This document shows positions 52,986 through 62,900 of a stretch of DNA of 64,000 nt, piece by piece. The stretch lies in the NCBI RefSeq assembly GCF_020966635.1, contig NZ_JAJKFQ010000011.1, positions 1,488,001 through 1,552,000 of the forward strand. Reading direction: 5' to 3'. Each line of letters begins with the position of its first letter. Position 1 is the stretch's first letter. Origin of the DNA: Stieleria sp. JC731. GTDB lineage: Bacteria; Planctomycetota; Planctomycetia; Pirellulales; Pirellulaceae. Under the pieces are notes generated by a model that saw only the letters and a list, made by a program, of their open reading frames with translations, made no database searches and was not told the DNA's origin. Position numbers and translations under genes: made by a program.

Positions 52986-53912
52986 ATGTTGAATCCTACA
53001 CAGCTCGGCTTTTTGTTCGCGATTACTGCCAACGTAATTTGGGGGCTATTCCCGATTTACTGGGCATTCTTGCGGCACATGCCGGCCGTTGAGCTGGTCT
53101 CGCACCGAATTGCCTGGGCATTTGCTTTCTCGGTTGTGATCGCCGCGATCCGGTTTTTCACGGTCAATCAGGATATTCGCAAAGAGCTGCTGGCGAACAT
53201 TTTTCGCTGGAAAACCTGGGCGTTGTACTCCGCATCGGCAGTGCTAATCGCGATCAATTGGTTGGCATTTTTATGGGCGGTGACTCACGACCAAGTTCTG
53301 CTGTCGTCATTGGGGTACTATATCAACCCCCTTTTCAACGTCTTGTTGGGCGTGATCGTTCTGGGGGAAACCCTGCGGACATCGCGATGGGTCGCGATTG
53401 GATTCGCAACCGTTGGCGTGACCATCATGGCAGTCGGCACCGGCGAGATTCCTTGGGTGTCGTTGATCATGGCGTCTTCGTTTGCCGGATACGCACTGCT
53501 GAAAAAGAAAGCCGGACTGGACGTTTTGTACGGCCTGTTATTGGAAACGATTGTCTTGATCGTCCCGACTATCTTTTATCTCGGTTGGTTGCAATCCACT
53601 GGCGATGCGACATTCGGGAATATCAGTTTGGGGACCGATTGCCTACTGATTTTGGGCGGGCTGTTGACGCTACTTCCTCTCGCCCTCTTTTCAGCGGCAA
53701 CCCAGCGAGTGCCCTTGTCGATCATTGGTGTTTTGCAATACGTCGGGCCCACGCTGCAGTTTATCGTGGGTGTCGCGTATTTTGGCGAATCGGTAAGCCT
53801 TCAGCGACTGATCGGTTTTGCATTCGTTTGGACTGGTGTTGCTATCTTTCTGTACAAGAGGAAACCACAGCCAGCTCCTAGCAGCGCAATCCTTGGAACA
53901 TACGGCCGCTGA
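52986..53912 (+). CDS. rarD: RarD-like EamA permease
   Basis: 308 residues, ATG start with GGGGAG six bases upstream. About ten membrane helices in two EamA halves: LGFLFAITANVIWGLFPIYW, then WALYSASAVLIAINWLAFLW, SLGYYINPLFNVLLG, and the second half beginning after VSLIMASSFAGYALLKK. The segments WGLFPIYW and SLGYYINPL are characteristic of RarD. Inner-membrane drug/metabolite-type transporter; the substrate is not established (the RarD name derives from a chloramphenicol-sensitivity phenotype). Divergent from the DUF58 operon. Downstream 285 nt hold no supported gene. Confidence 0.9.
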   Translation: MLNPTQLGFLFAITANVIWGLFPIYWAFLRHMPAVELVSHRIAWAFAFSVVIAAIRFFTVNQDIRKELLANIFRWKTWALYSASAVLIAINWLAFLWAVTHDQVLLSSLGYYINPLFNVLLGVIVLGETLRTSRWVAIGFATVGVTIMAVGTGEIPWVSLIMASSFAGYALLKKKAGLDVLYGLLLETIVLIVPTIFYLGWLQSTGDATFGNISLGTDCLLILGGLLTLLPLALFSAATQRVPLSIIGVLQYVGPTLQFIVGVAYFGESVSLQRLIGFAFVWTGVAIFLYKRKPQPAPSSAILGTYGR

Positions 53913-54197
53913 TCTTACCGTTTCAGTCCTAGCTAAAACGTACGAGCGTCGACTTTTGGACTCGCACAAAGCCTAAGGCGAGAAACCCAAGAGTCGGCTC
54001 CGCGGTCGGCGGATTGCGTGATGTTGCGAGCCCTAAATGGATCGATTGCGGATCAGATTCTTTGTTCAAAGAATCATGACTCGCCTCAACGGTCGATCGC
54101 GCTATGATGAGCCGGTGGGCCGCATCGGTTCACGCCTGTCCAATCGGGTTCGTATTGCTCTCGTACAGCTCGCCGCTTTTCACGTCTTATCACGGCC

Positions 54198-54887
54198 ATG
54201 CAAACACTTGCAAAATCACTGCTGAAACGACGCGAAGCTCTTGCGCATTACTATTCACGAAAGTTGCTCCCTGATTCGTTCAGTATCATCAGTGATGACT
54301 GTTGGGGAGGCCAGATCTATCGGCAGCTAAAGCTTCCTTACACGACACCGACTGTGGGGCTTTTTGTCGAGCCATCTGGCTACCTTGATTTTGTCGAAGC
54401 GATCTTGGCGAAGCGAACCGAGACCCTGACATTCATTGACAGCGACGAAGCGTATCCGGTCGCGACGTTTGCCGGTATTCCGTTGCATTTCATGCATTAC
54501 CACTCCGAAGACGAGGCGCGTGATAAGTTCAGTCGACGGATCAGCCGAATCGATTGGAATCATTTGTTGGTCAAAATTGATTTCGGAAAGGACGGATACA
54601 CCGAATCCGATACCGAGCGTTGGAACCAACTTCGGTTGGAGCATGCTGTTGCGCTTTATTCGCCTACCGTTAGGGTTCCATCATCCGGGATCTACAACGG
54701 AGTACTAATCGAAGACTGGATCATCGACGGTGCATCCATGTTCAATCAGTCACGGCGATACTTCGATGTCTTCCAATGGATTCGCACGGGACAGGTTCGA
54801 AACCAAATCAGTTATCGATTGGCAAACTCACTTCTGCTGGACCCGTCTTCGCCGGGTCGATTGCGACGACGGATCAAGAATTCATAG
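54198..54887 (+). CDS. DUF1919 family protein
   Basis: 229 residues, ATG start with a poor ribosome site. The family block FSIISDDCWGGQIYRQL, followed by LPYTTPTVGLFVEPSGYLDF, is the DUF1919 signature, often found with exopolysaccharide or capsule genes. Further matches: PLHFMHYHSEDEARDKFSRR and RIDWNHLLVKIDF. No membrane helix or signal is visible. Inferred role: a glycan-related enzyme, not demonstrated. It stands without polysaccharide genes here; its neighbours are an EamA permease and an arsenate-reductase-like gene. Confidence 0.82.
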   Translation: MQTLAKSLLKRREALAHYYSRKLLPDSFSIISDDCWGGQIYRQLKLPYTTPTVGLFVEPSGYLDFVEAILAKRTETLTFIDSDEAYPVATFAGIPLHFMHYHSEDEARDKFSRRISRIDWNHLLVKIDFGKDGYTESDTERWNQLRLEHAVALYSPTVRVPSSGIYNGVLIEDWIIDGASMFNQSRRYFDVFQWIRTGQVRNQISYRLANSLLLDPSSPGRLRRRIKNS

Positions 54888-55071
54888 ACAGATTCTTGCT
54901 TGCCAGTGCTCATAACCACCACTGCGACGGGAAGTGAATCTTTCGATCGAGTCACATTGATTTTTGTCTGCAGGGTCTGGCGTTCGTAGGGGATTTTTGA
55001 AGCATTCGGATTAGAGTACCATTCGCAGGTCGAATGACCCGAATTGAAATCACAAACGAATAGCTGATCGG

Positions 55072-55428
55072 ATGACAAAGATCTTTCACAATCCCCGTTG
55101 CAGCAAATCTCGCGAGGCTGTCGAGTTGCTCCGCAGCAGAGACATCGAATTCCAAGAAGTACGCTACTTGGACGATCCGCCATCGGCCAAAGAACTGAAG
55201 CAAGTTGTGAAGATGTTGGGCATCAAGCCAGCCGATCTCGTTCGGCGAAAGGAAAAGCTTTTCAAAGAGTTACAGCTGGAAGACCAGAAATTGTCCGACA
55301 AAAAGTGGATTGAAATCATGGTCGAAAATCCAAAGTTGATCGAACGTCCGATTGTCATTCACAACGAACACGCCGCAATCGGTCGACCGATCGAGAAGAT
55401 AGTCGAGCTACTCGATTCAGATGGTTAG
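55072..55428 (+). CDS. ArsC-like glutaredoxin-family reductase
   Basis: 118 residues. N-terminal FHNPRCSKSREAVELL has the active-site Cys10, and the late motif IERPIVIHNEHAAIGRP has the conserved Arg of ArsC proteins. Length and pattern match glutaredoxin-type arsenate reductase or the related YffB/Spx group. ArsC reduces arsenate to arsenite with glutathione or a glutaredoxin; without an arsB or arsR neighbour, arsenic resistance is not certain. ATG start, single gene. Confidence 0.85.
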   Translation: MTKIFHNPRCSKSREAVELLRSRDIEFQEVRYLDDPPSAKELKQVVKMLGIKPADLVRRKEKLFKELQLEDQKLSDKKWIEIMVENPKLIERPIVIHNEHAAIGRPIEKIVELLDSDG

Positions 55429-55629
55429 CATGGCTTTCCGAGTTCGGGCATGCGAAGTTTGATGATTTGCGATGGTCGGCTCAAGCTATTTCAAACTGCA
55501 GCTGTGAATCGCATTGCAGAAATGGGCAGTGCACATCGGTGGTGTTCGAGTGACTATATTCGGGAGCGGCGGTGGGTCGAAGTTCGGCGTTGCTGCTGAT
55601 TCTTCGAACCAAATCATGCAGTCACTTGA

Positions 55630-58086
55630 ATGGAAAACGCGTTTGTTTATCGCTCCATTGCAGTCCTCATCTCTAGTTGCATCGGCCGAGGATTAACCTG
55701 GGAAATAGCGCGACAGGTTGTCTGTTTTGCGGCCTTTCTGCTGCTGGTGATATTGGCGAGCAGTGGTGTCTGTATTGCTGAAGAGCCATTCGTCATCGCA
55801 TTCGACCGCTTCGGTCAGCATGATGAGATCGACAAAGCCACCAGTGGTGCTCTGTTGGTGAGTGAACTGAACTGTGTTGCTTGTCACGATTCAGATGATC
55901 CTTGGTTGCAACCCAAAGGTGGCCCTCGATTAGAAGGTGCCGGGAACCGAATTCAGTCAGAATGGATCCGCGAATTTCTTCAATCTCCCCATGCCGCGAA
56001 GCCTGGCACAACGATGCCGGATGTCTTAAGTCAGCTTCCCAGCGGACAGCGAGACGAGGCGATTGAATCTTTGGTGGCGTTTTTGTCCTCAAGGCAAAAG
56101 GAATTCACGCAGCCGAAAGCGGGTGGCGCACTCCCGGTCATCCATCAGTTCTGGAATCATGGTGACACGCAACGTGGAAAACAGTTGTTCCACACGATTG
56201 GTTGCGTTGCGTGTCATCAGCCCAGTCGGGATTTCGATACCGCCGAAGCGACTCCTTCAGCAATCGATGAACTAATCGAACAGCTTGATGCCGACGAATT
56301 GGAAGACCTTGGACTTGCATCTGCAGCACGTCGGGTTCAGTCAATTCCACTGCCTGATCTTTCGGCAAAATACTCCTACCAGTCTTTAACCACATTTTTG
56401 TTGTGGCCACACGAAATCCGACCCAACGCCAGGATGCCTTCGCTTCGGTTGTCGCCTGCAGAGTCAGCCGATATCGCTGCCTACTTAGTTGGCCTAGGAG
56501 ACCCGTCTAAGACGCCGCAAGAAATTCGATCTCGAACATTCGCAGATGACTTGATCGCCAAGGGGGCAAAGCTATTTGCCGAACTGAACTGTCAACGCTG
56601 TCATCAAACTACAGATTTGCCCGATCAATCTGCTGGACGCCCTTTTCGCGAACTCGATTTCGAAGCGGACACGGGATGTCTAAACAATACTAGTGGTCGT
56701 TCGCCACGATACGGACTGACGCAAATCCAAAAGGACGCGATCACGACGTTTGCGATAGCGGAAGAGGGTCCACTGGCAGATCCAGAGAACCAGATCCGTC
56801 ATCGAATGTTGCAGCTGAATTGTTTTGGGTGTCATGAGCGAGGCAGCATTGGGGGCGTTGGCCGATACCGAAAGCCATATTTCGAAACCTTTCATCATGT
56901 CGACCTCGGTGATGAAGGACGCTTGCCACCGACTCTTCAAAAGGTAGAAAACAAGCTCAACTCGAACGTGCTTGCGAAAGTGTTTGATTCGAAGACCAGT
57001 TCGCATCGACCTTTCATGAAAGCGAGAATGCCTGCGTATTCTGCAGAGGCCGTGAAGCCGATCTTGTCTGGGTTGTCGAAGCTCGCAAGTGCATCTGATA
57101 CCACGCATCTTGAACTTGGCGACGATTCAAAGAAGGCGATTGATGTGGGACGTGAGTTGGTTAACACCGGTTGTGTTCAATGCCACGCTTTCGGCGGTGA
57201 GTCGTTGCCAGGTGTCGTCGGAATCGATTTGCAACAGATTGATCAGCGAATTCGACCGGACTGGTTCTACGAATTTGTAAAGAACCCGAATGCGGTAAAA
57301 GAACGAACACGGATGCCAACGTTTTTCCCCAACGGAGAAAGCAATCGCAAGGATTTATTGGACGGCGACGTCGATCGACAATTGGCCGCGATCTGGGCTT
57401 ACCTCGGTAAATTGCCGGGTAGCGGACTTCCCCGTTCGATTGACGAGATACGGTCTGCGAACTTCGAACTGGTTCCGAACGAAAATCCAATCGTCCTGCG
57501 GACATTTATGGACGACGCTGGGACGCACGCGATCGCGGTCGGTTTTCGCCAGGAACTGAATTTTGCGTTTGATGCTGAACGGTTGCGGTTGGCTTTGATG
57601 TGGAAAGGGCGATTTCTTGATGCGAAAGGAACCTGGTACGAGCGTTTTACTCCACCTGCCAATCCACTCGGAACGGAACGGATTGTTTTTCCGTTGAACG
57701 CGGGAAGGCTTTTGCCCGATGAACGGGCGCAGTTCCGAGGTTACCGTTTAGACGAACACGGCGTCCCTACGTTCCTGTATAGGATTGGCGATCTTGATTT
57801 CACGGACAAGATATCGCCCAGTTCAGAGAAAAGCCTTAGACGCACAGTCACGATGACTCAGCTGAAATCATCAGCGAACAGATTGCAGCTTCACTTGCAC
57901 AGCGGCAAAGAACTTCGTCTTGATGCTCGGAATCCTTTGTCTTGCACAGATGAACTTGGTTTGTCCGTTCGACTCCTGTCACCAGATTTGACAACTGAAA
58001 TTCGGCAAGTCGATTTGATGAAGGTCTGGCTTCTGAAAGCTGCAACTGGAAACAAACAGAAGATTGAATTGGAGTATCAATGGTGA
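55630..58086 (+). CDS. Exported penta-haem c-type cytochrome
   Basis: 818 residues. A hydrophobic signal lies near residues 29-48 (VVCFAAFLLLVILASSGVCI). The ATG at 55630 puts it late, so a downstream start is possible. Five c-haem sites occur: CVACH at 82, CVACH at 192, CQRCH at 321, CFGCH at 398 and CVQCH at 515. Sites 1 and 2 are each in a cytochrome-c domain with distal Met candidates (PGTTMPDVL, ARMPSLRL). After residue 600 there is no haem; the segment is beta-rich. It likely carries electrons for the beta-propeller protein encoded next, whose start overlaps its stop by 7 nt. Substrate unknown. Confidence 0.85.
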   Translation: MENAFVYRSIAVLISSCIGRGLTWEIARQVVCFAAFLLLVILASSGVCIAEEPFVIAFDRFGQHDEIDKATSGALLVSELNCVACHDSDDPWLQPKGGPRLEGAGNRIQSEWIREFLQSPHAAKPGTTMPDVLSQLPSGQRDEAIESLVAFLSSRQKEFTQPKAGGALPVIHQFWNHGDTQRGKQLFHTIGCVACHQPSRDFDTAEATPSAIDELIEQLDADELEDLGLASAARRVQSIPLPDLSAKYSYQSLTTFLLWPHEIRPNARMPSLRLSPAESADIAAYLVGLGDPSKTPQEIRSRTFADDLIAKGAKLFAELNCQRCHQTTDLPDQSAGRPFRELDFEADTGCLNNTSGRSPRYGLTQIQKDAITTFAIAEEGPLADPENQIRHRMLQLNCFGCHERGSIGGVGRYRKPYFETFHHVDLGDEGRLPPTLQKVENKLNSNVLAKVFDSKTSSHRPFMKARMPAYSAEAVKPILSGLSKLASASDTTHLELGDDSKKAIDVGRELVNTGCVQCHAFGGESLPGVVGIDLQQIDQRIRPDWFYEFVKNPNAVKERTRMPTFFPNGESNRKDLLDGDVDRQLAAIWAYLGKLPGSGLPRSIDEIRSANFELVPNENPIVLRTFMDDAGTHAIAVGFRQELNFAFDAERLRLALMWKGRFLDAKGTWYERFTPPANPLGTERIVFPLNAGRLLPDERAQFRGYRLDEHGVPTFLYRIGDLDFTDKISPSSEKSLRRTVTMTQLKSSANRLQLHLHSGKELRLDARNPLSCTDELGLSVRLLSPDLTTEIRQVDLMKVWLLKAATGNKQKIELEYQW

Positions 58087-59648
58087 ACAAGACACAATCA
58101 AAGTTTGTTGTTTCAGTACTTTCAGCATGCTTGTCACTGTCGACCGGGTTGAATGCATTGGCCGACGATCGATATTTCCGTATCGTCGATGTCGCAACTG
58201 CGGCGGCAACAACGGATTCACGTTCGAAAAACTGGAAGCCCGCAGACGACGGAGTCGCACTTGAAATCTCCGGGATGAGTTTTTTGCAGGATGGGCGATT
58301 GGCGGTCGCGATCCGGAAAGGGGAGGTTTGGCTTCTTGACGGTATCTACGACGATTCGCCCGACAATCTGACCTATCAACGTTTTGCAGACGCGTTACAT
58401 GAGCCGCTGGGTCTGCTTGAACAAGACGGTGATCTGCTAACGGTGCAGCGAACCGAGCTAACCCGACTTCGCGATACCAATGGTGACGATGTTGCCGACG
58501 AGTATTTGACGGTGGCAAAGGGTTGGGGAGTGACCGGGCATTACCACGAATACGCTTATGGTCCCAAAGCAGATGGAGATGGAAATCTTTGGATCACCTT
58601 GAACATCGGAATGGGCTTGAAAGGATCGCAGCTTGATCGGACGGTCCGCGATCCAGTTCTGGGGTATCGCCAAGGACTATGGCGTGGTTGGGGTATGAAA
58701 GTTTCTACCGATGGCGAAATGGTTCCGGTTTGCGCCGGAATGAGATCACCATCCGGAATCGGAGCTAACCAGCAGGGCGACATGTTCTACACCGACCAGC
58801 AGGGAAATTGGGTTGCCACCAATTCGCTTCATCATATGCGTACCGGAGCGTTCTTCCATCATGCCGAATCGCTCGCGTCAATGAACCAACCTGGCTCTAC
58901 GATTCACGGCGTAAAAAAAGTACCAGGCGGTCTGCCGCTTCCTCAGGCACTGAAGTCTTTCGAACAACTGCGACCACCGGCCGTTTGGTTTCCGTACAAA
59001 AAGATGGGACAGTCGGCGACCGATATCGTGCTCGACGAAAGCGCCGGAGCCTTTGGTCCATTCGCCGGGCAGCTATTTGTCGGCGAATTTACCCAGGCGG
59101 GTATCAACCGTGTGTTTTTGGAAAAGGTTGGTGGCGAGTATCAAGGCGCCTGCTTTCCATTCAAGTTAGGTTTCGCCTCAGCGGTGCTGCGTATGGTTCA
59201 AGGCCCTGATGGCAGCCTATTTGTCGGTTTGACCAACCGTGGATGGAGCAGCCTTGGGCGATCGAGTTATGGATTGCAGCGATTGGTTTGGACGGGTGAA
59301 ACGCCGTTCGAAATTAAAGAAATGCGAGCCAAACCTGACGGCTTCGAACTTGAATTCACTCGACCGGTTGATCGAACAACCGCGGAAGATACTGCGTCGT
59401 ACAAAATGAAAAGCTACACATATCTTTATCACTCCGCTTATGGAAGTGACGAGATCCAGACGGAATCGCTGGGCATCGAAAGTGCGCAGGTATCTGAAGA
59501 TGGACGAACGGTGATGCTGAAGGTAGACAATCTGCGAGAGTTGTTCGTTCATGAATTGAATGCGAGCGGCATTCGGGATTCCAACGGTGATGAATTGCTT
59601 CATCCCGAAGGGTATTACACCCTCAACCGAATCCCAACATCACGATAA
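58080..59648 (+). CDS. Exported beta-propeller protein, sugar-dehydrogenase-like
   Basis: 522 residues, ATG within the end of the cytochrome gene (7-nt overlap). The signal peptide FVVSVLSACLSLSTGLNALA precedes a six-blade-type propeller with GMSFLQDGRLAVAIRKGEVWLLD, EPLGLLEQDGDLLTVQRTEL and LQDTNGDDVADEYL-type blades. It resembles PQQ-dependent sugar dehydrogenases and the N-terminal domain of planctomycete membrane-bound dehydrogenases. It lacks a haem site and lacks the C-terminal cytochrome found fused in some relatives; here that role may be split to the preceding gene. C-terminal residues 400-522 form a beta domain. Catalytic activity is not proven. Confidence 0.82.
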   Translation: MVNKTQSKFVVSVLSACLSLSTGLNALADDRYFRIVDVATAAATTDSRSKNWKPADDGVALEISGMSFLQDGRLAVAIRKGEVWLLDGIYDDSPDNLTYQRFADALHEPLGLLEQDGDLLTVQRTELTRLRDTNGDDVADEYLTVAKGWGVTGHYHEYAYGPKADGDGNLWITLNIGMGLKGSQLDRTVRDPVLGYRQGLWRGWGMKVSTDGEMVPVCAGMRSPSGIGANQQGDMFYTDQQGNWVATNSLHHMRTGAFFHHAESLASMNQPGSTIHGVKKVPGGLPLPQALKSFEQLRPPAVWFPYKKMGQSATDIVLDESAGAFGPFAGQLFVGEFTQAGINRVFLEKVGGEYQGACFPFKLGFASAVLRMVQGPDGSLFVGLTNRGWSSLGRSSYGLQRLVWTGETPFEIKEMRAKPDGFELEFTRPVDRTTAEDTASYKMKSYTYLYHSAYGSDEIQTESLGIESAQVSEDGRTVMLKVDNLRELFVHELNASGIRDSNGDELLHPEGYYTLNRIPTSR

Positions 59649-59739
59649 TAAAGGGGGAAAAGACTCTTCCCGCTGGTTATTTGGTCGGCCGAATTGGCGT
59701 CTATTGCGTTTCTCTCCTCATCGTACATCGTACATCGTA

Positions 59740-59804
59740 CTTCGTACTCAGCGAAGCGGTACTTCGTACTCAGCAGAGCGGTACTCGTACTCAACGAAGC
59801 GGTA
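59740..59804. repeat. Three imperfect 21-22-bp direct repeats
   Basis: Units at 59740-59761, 59762-59783 and 59784-59804 share CGTACTCA and AGCGGTA. They follow ATCGTACATCGTAC-type runs from 59721. No gene is supported in the 59649-59960 gap. Confidence 0.75.
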
Positions 59805-59888
59805 CTCGTCATTCCCACCCGACTGATGGCACTTGGCGCTTCAACCGAGTTTCAAAATTCGTCTCTTCGCGAGTCGCAAACGCTTTTC

Positions 59889-59950
59889 GAGTACGAGTAC
59901 GAGTAGGAAGTACGAGTAGGAAGTACGAGTAGGAGGTACGAGTAGGAGGG
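59889..59950. repeat. 13-bp tandem repeat, about four copies
   Basis: GAGTAGGAAGTAC at 59901-59913 and 59914-59926, GAGTAGGAGGTAC at 59927-59939, then a partial copy at 59940. GAGTACGAGTAC precedes them. The GAGTACG content is complementary to the CGTACTC of the preceding block, so a long hairpin is possible. Confidence 0.8.
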
Positions 59951-59960
59951 GGTTGCCAAA

Positions 59961-62900
59961 TTAGGCTGCGACGCTGGCTGTTGGTTCTTCTTCGATTTCT
60001 TCTTTGACAAAGACTTGCCGTAAATCCATTGCCAAGCTGAACATTGTTGGAACGAGGAACAGCGTGAAGACTGTCGACACGACAAGGCCTCCCAGAACGA
60101 CACTTCCCAAGCCTCGGTAGAGTTCGCTACCGGCACCAGGGAATAGCACCAGCGGCAGCAACCCAAGTACGGTTGTTGTCGTTGTCATAAAAATCGGGCG
60201 GATCCGCGAGCGAACACTCTCCAAAATCGCCCTGTGCGGTTTCATCTTGTCAAACCGCATGTGATTGAGCGATTGGTGGACGATCAAAATTGGGTTGTTC
60301 ACAACCGTCCCGATCAAGATGACAAACCCCAGCATCGTCAAGATGTCCAGCGATTGCATGTAGTACAGGTTTAGTAATCGCAATCCCAAAACGCCACCGA
60401 CGGCTCCAAGTGGAACCACCAGGATGATGACCAGTGGATACAGCCACGATTCGAACAAAGCCACCATCAATAGGTAAGTAATCAGCAGTGCTAATAGTAC
60501 GTTGAATCGCAACGCTTCCCAGGTGTCGCGGAGTTTGTCGGCCGTTCCCGCTAGATTGATCCGATAGCCGGGCGGCAATTGGCCACTCTTTGTCATCGGT
60601 GCGACGACTTCGGATTCGATCCGTGCCATCGCATCTTCCAAAGCAATCTCCTGCGGTGGTGAAACTTCGATCGTGATCGCACGGACTCGTTCGCGGTGAT
60701 TGATCTGCTCGGGACCGCTACCGAGTTCGACATCGCTGAGCGCAATCAGCGGGACGAGGTCGCCACCGGGTGTTGCGATCGGAAGACCGCGGATGTCCTG
60801 GGAACGTTCTGCCAACCGCGTTTCCCCTTTAATGGTTAAGTCGATCTTGTCACCATCGAGGAAGTAGTCGGCTGCATACGCTCCATCGACCAACGCGTCG
60901 ACGGTGTAGCCCAGATCGGAACTATTAATTCCCATCTCGGCAGCCTGCATCAAACGCGGCTTGATGTGCAGTTCCGGGGCAGAAAGGTCAAGGCTGGGGA
61001 CCGGACGGACTTGAGCGTCGGGAAAGATTCCCTTCACCCGTCCAAGGACCTGGCCGCCAAAGCCGACCAAGTTTTCTAGCTCTGGCCCCGTGATTTCGAT
61101 GTCAATCGTACGGCCTGCGGTTAGGCCCTGCTCGAACAGACTCGATTGCTTCGCAACGGCAAAGGTTCCGGGTAATTGCGATCCGACTTTCTGGATAAGC
61201 GGAATCAGACCGCTGACCTGAGCCGGATCTTGCGCTCGAATCCCCATGAAGACTTGCCGCCCGCGAGCGACGAAAAAGAAGTCACCGATCACGGGAAAGT
61301 CGAGGTTGGCAGCTTCGGGAGATCCCGGCACGACATCCCAGTAGGGACGCAGATTTTTTTCAACCGTTTCACCCATTTCCACCAGTTGTGGAAGGTTGTA
61401 ACCGGGTGGCGGGAGCAAAATCCCGAAGACCAGGTTTCGATTTCCCGTTGGCAAGTATTCGACTTTGGGCCAGATCAGCCAGCTGAGACCCACCGCGGCG
61501 GCAATCAAGGCGATTGAAAATGTTAGACGACGTGCCACGCCCGCCAAAATCCATCGGTTGATGCTGACGGTCGTCCGAACGACGATTTCGCCGAGAGATT
61601 CCAATGACCCCACGAACTTGTTTTTTCGTTTTGGCAAACTTTGCGAAACGGTCTTTGCGGTCGACTTGCGAGTTTTCAGTAGGCGCCGCGAAGCCATCGG
61701 AATGAAAGTCATCGAAACGACAAGTGACAGCGCAACTGCACCGCTAATTGCCAAAGCAATGTCACGGAACAGTTGCCCGGCTTCTTCTTGGACAAAGACG
61801 ATTGGCAAAAATACCGCGATCGTTGTCAGGGTCGAAGAAAGCACAGCACCCCAGACCTCGACGGTGCCGTTGATTGCAGCATCAAGCGGCTTTTCACCTT
61901 CGTCCCAACGCCTGAAAATGTTCTCAAGCACCACGACGGCGTTGTCAACGAGCATCCCAACGGCGAACGCAAGTCCTGCCAGACTGATCACGTTCAACGA
62001 TCGTCCCATTACGCCCAGGGTCAAAAAAGTCCCGACGATACTGATCGGAATCGCCAAGCCGACGATCAAAGCACCACGAGCAAACCAAAAGCCAGCACCT
62101 AGCATCAACGCCAAGGTTAGAAGGAAGAACCAGGGCGAGAACTGTGACGCGATCGCGCTGACCGCGATGGCCGGAATGAAAAGGATCACGCGAAAGCCAA
62201 GGTGCAAAAACAGCATCAGAACCACCATGGTAAGTGCGCTTCCGATGAAGATGTTTTGCTGCACCAAGTCTAAAGCCGAATAGATGTACTCGGTTTCATC
62301 ATAGACCTGGATCAGTTGCAAACCACGATCCTTCAAAATCCCATCATTTAAATCTTTGCAGACATCACGTAGCCCCTGCATCACGTCCAGAACGTTCGCA
62401 CCTGTTTCTCGCAGTGCGTTCACAGCGATACTGGATTCGCCGAATCGCCGGACCAAACCTTGCGCCTTCTTGTATCCGATACTGACCTCTGCGACGTCGC
62501 GCACGTAAACCGGATTGCCATCACGTACAGCAAGCAATTGTTGTTCGACTTGTTCTGGCGAACGGAATTGTCCTAGCGTTCGAACGATCCATCGCCGTTT
62601 GCCTTCCCAGTAATCGCCGCCTGAGGTGTCTTGATTTTGGCCACGCAAAACGTTGCGGACGTCCGCGATCGTCAATTGTCGTGCTGCCAGCTTTTCCGGA
62701 TCGATGATCACTTGCAGTTCGTCTTCCAAACCGCCGAGCACGTTGGCTTGGGAGACACCCGCGACGCGTTCAAACTTTGCTTCGATCTCGTCTTCGGCGA
62801 AACGTTGCAGCTTGGGAACCTCGAGAGTCGAACTCGGCAGCAGTTCGTTGACCTCGGGATGCTCTTGACCGAGTAGACGGAGCCGAAGCATCGAAAGCCC

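Noticed and set aside
61465-62283. Long plus-strand frame of 272 codons
   Set aside because: It is antisense to the RND pump gene, whose protein is clearly conserved; the frame is a shadow.
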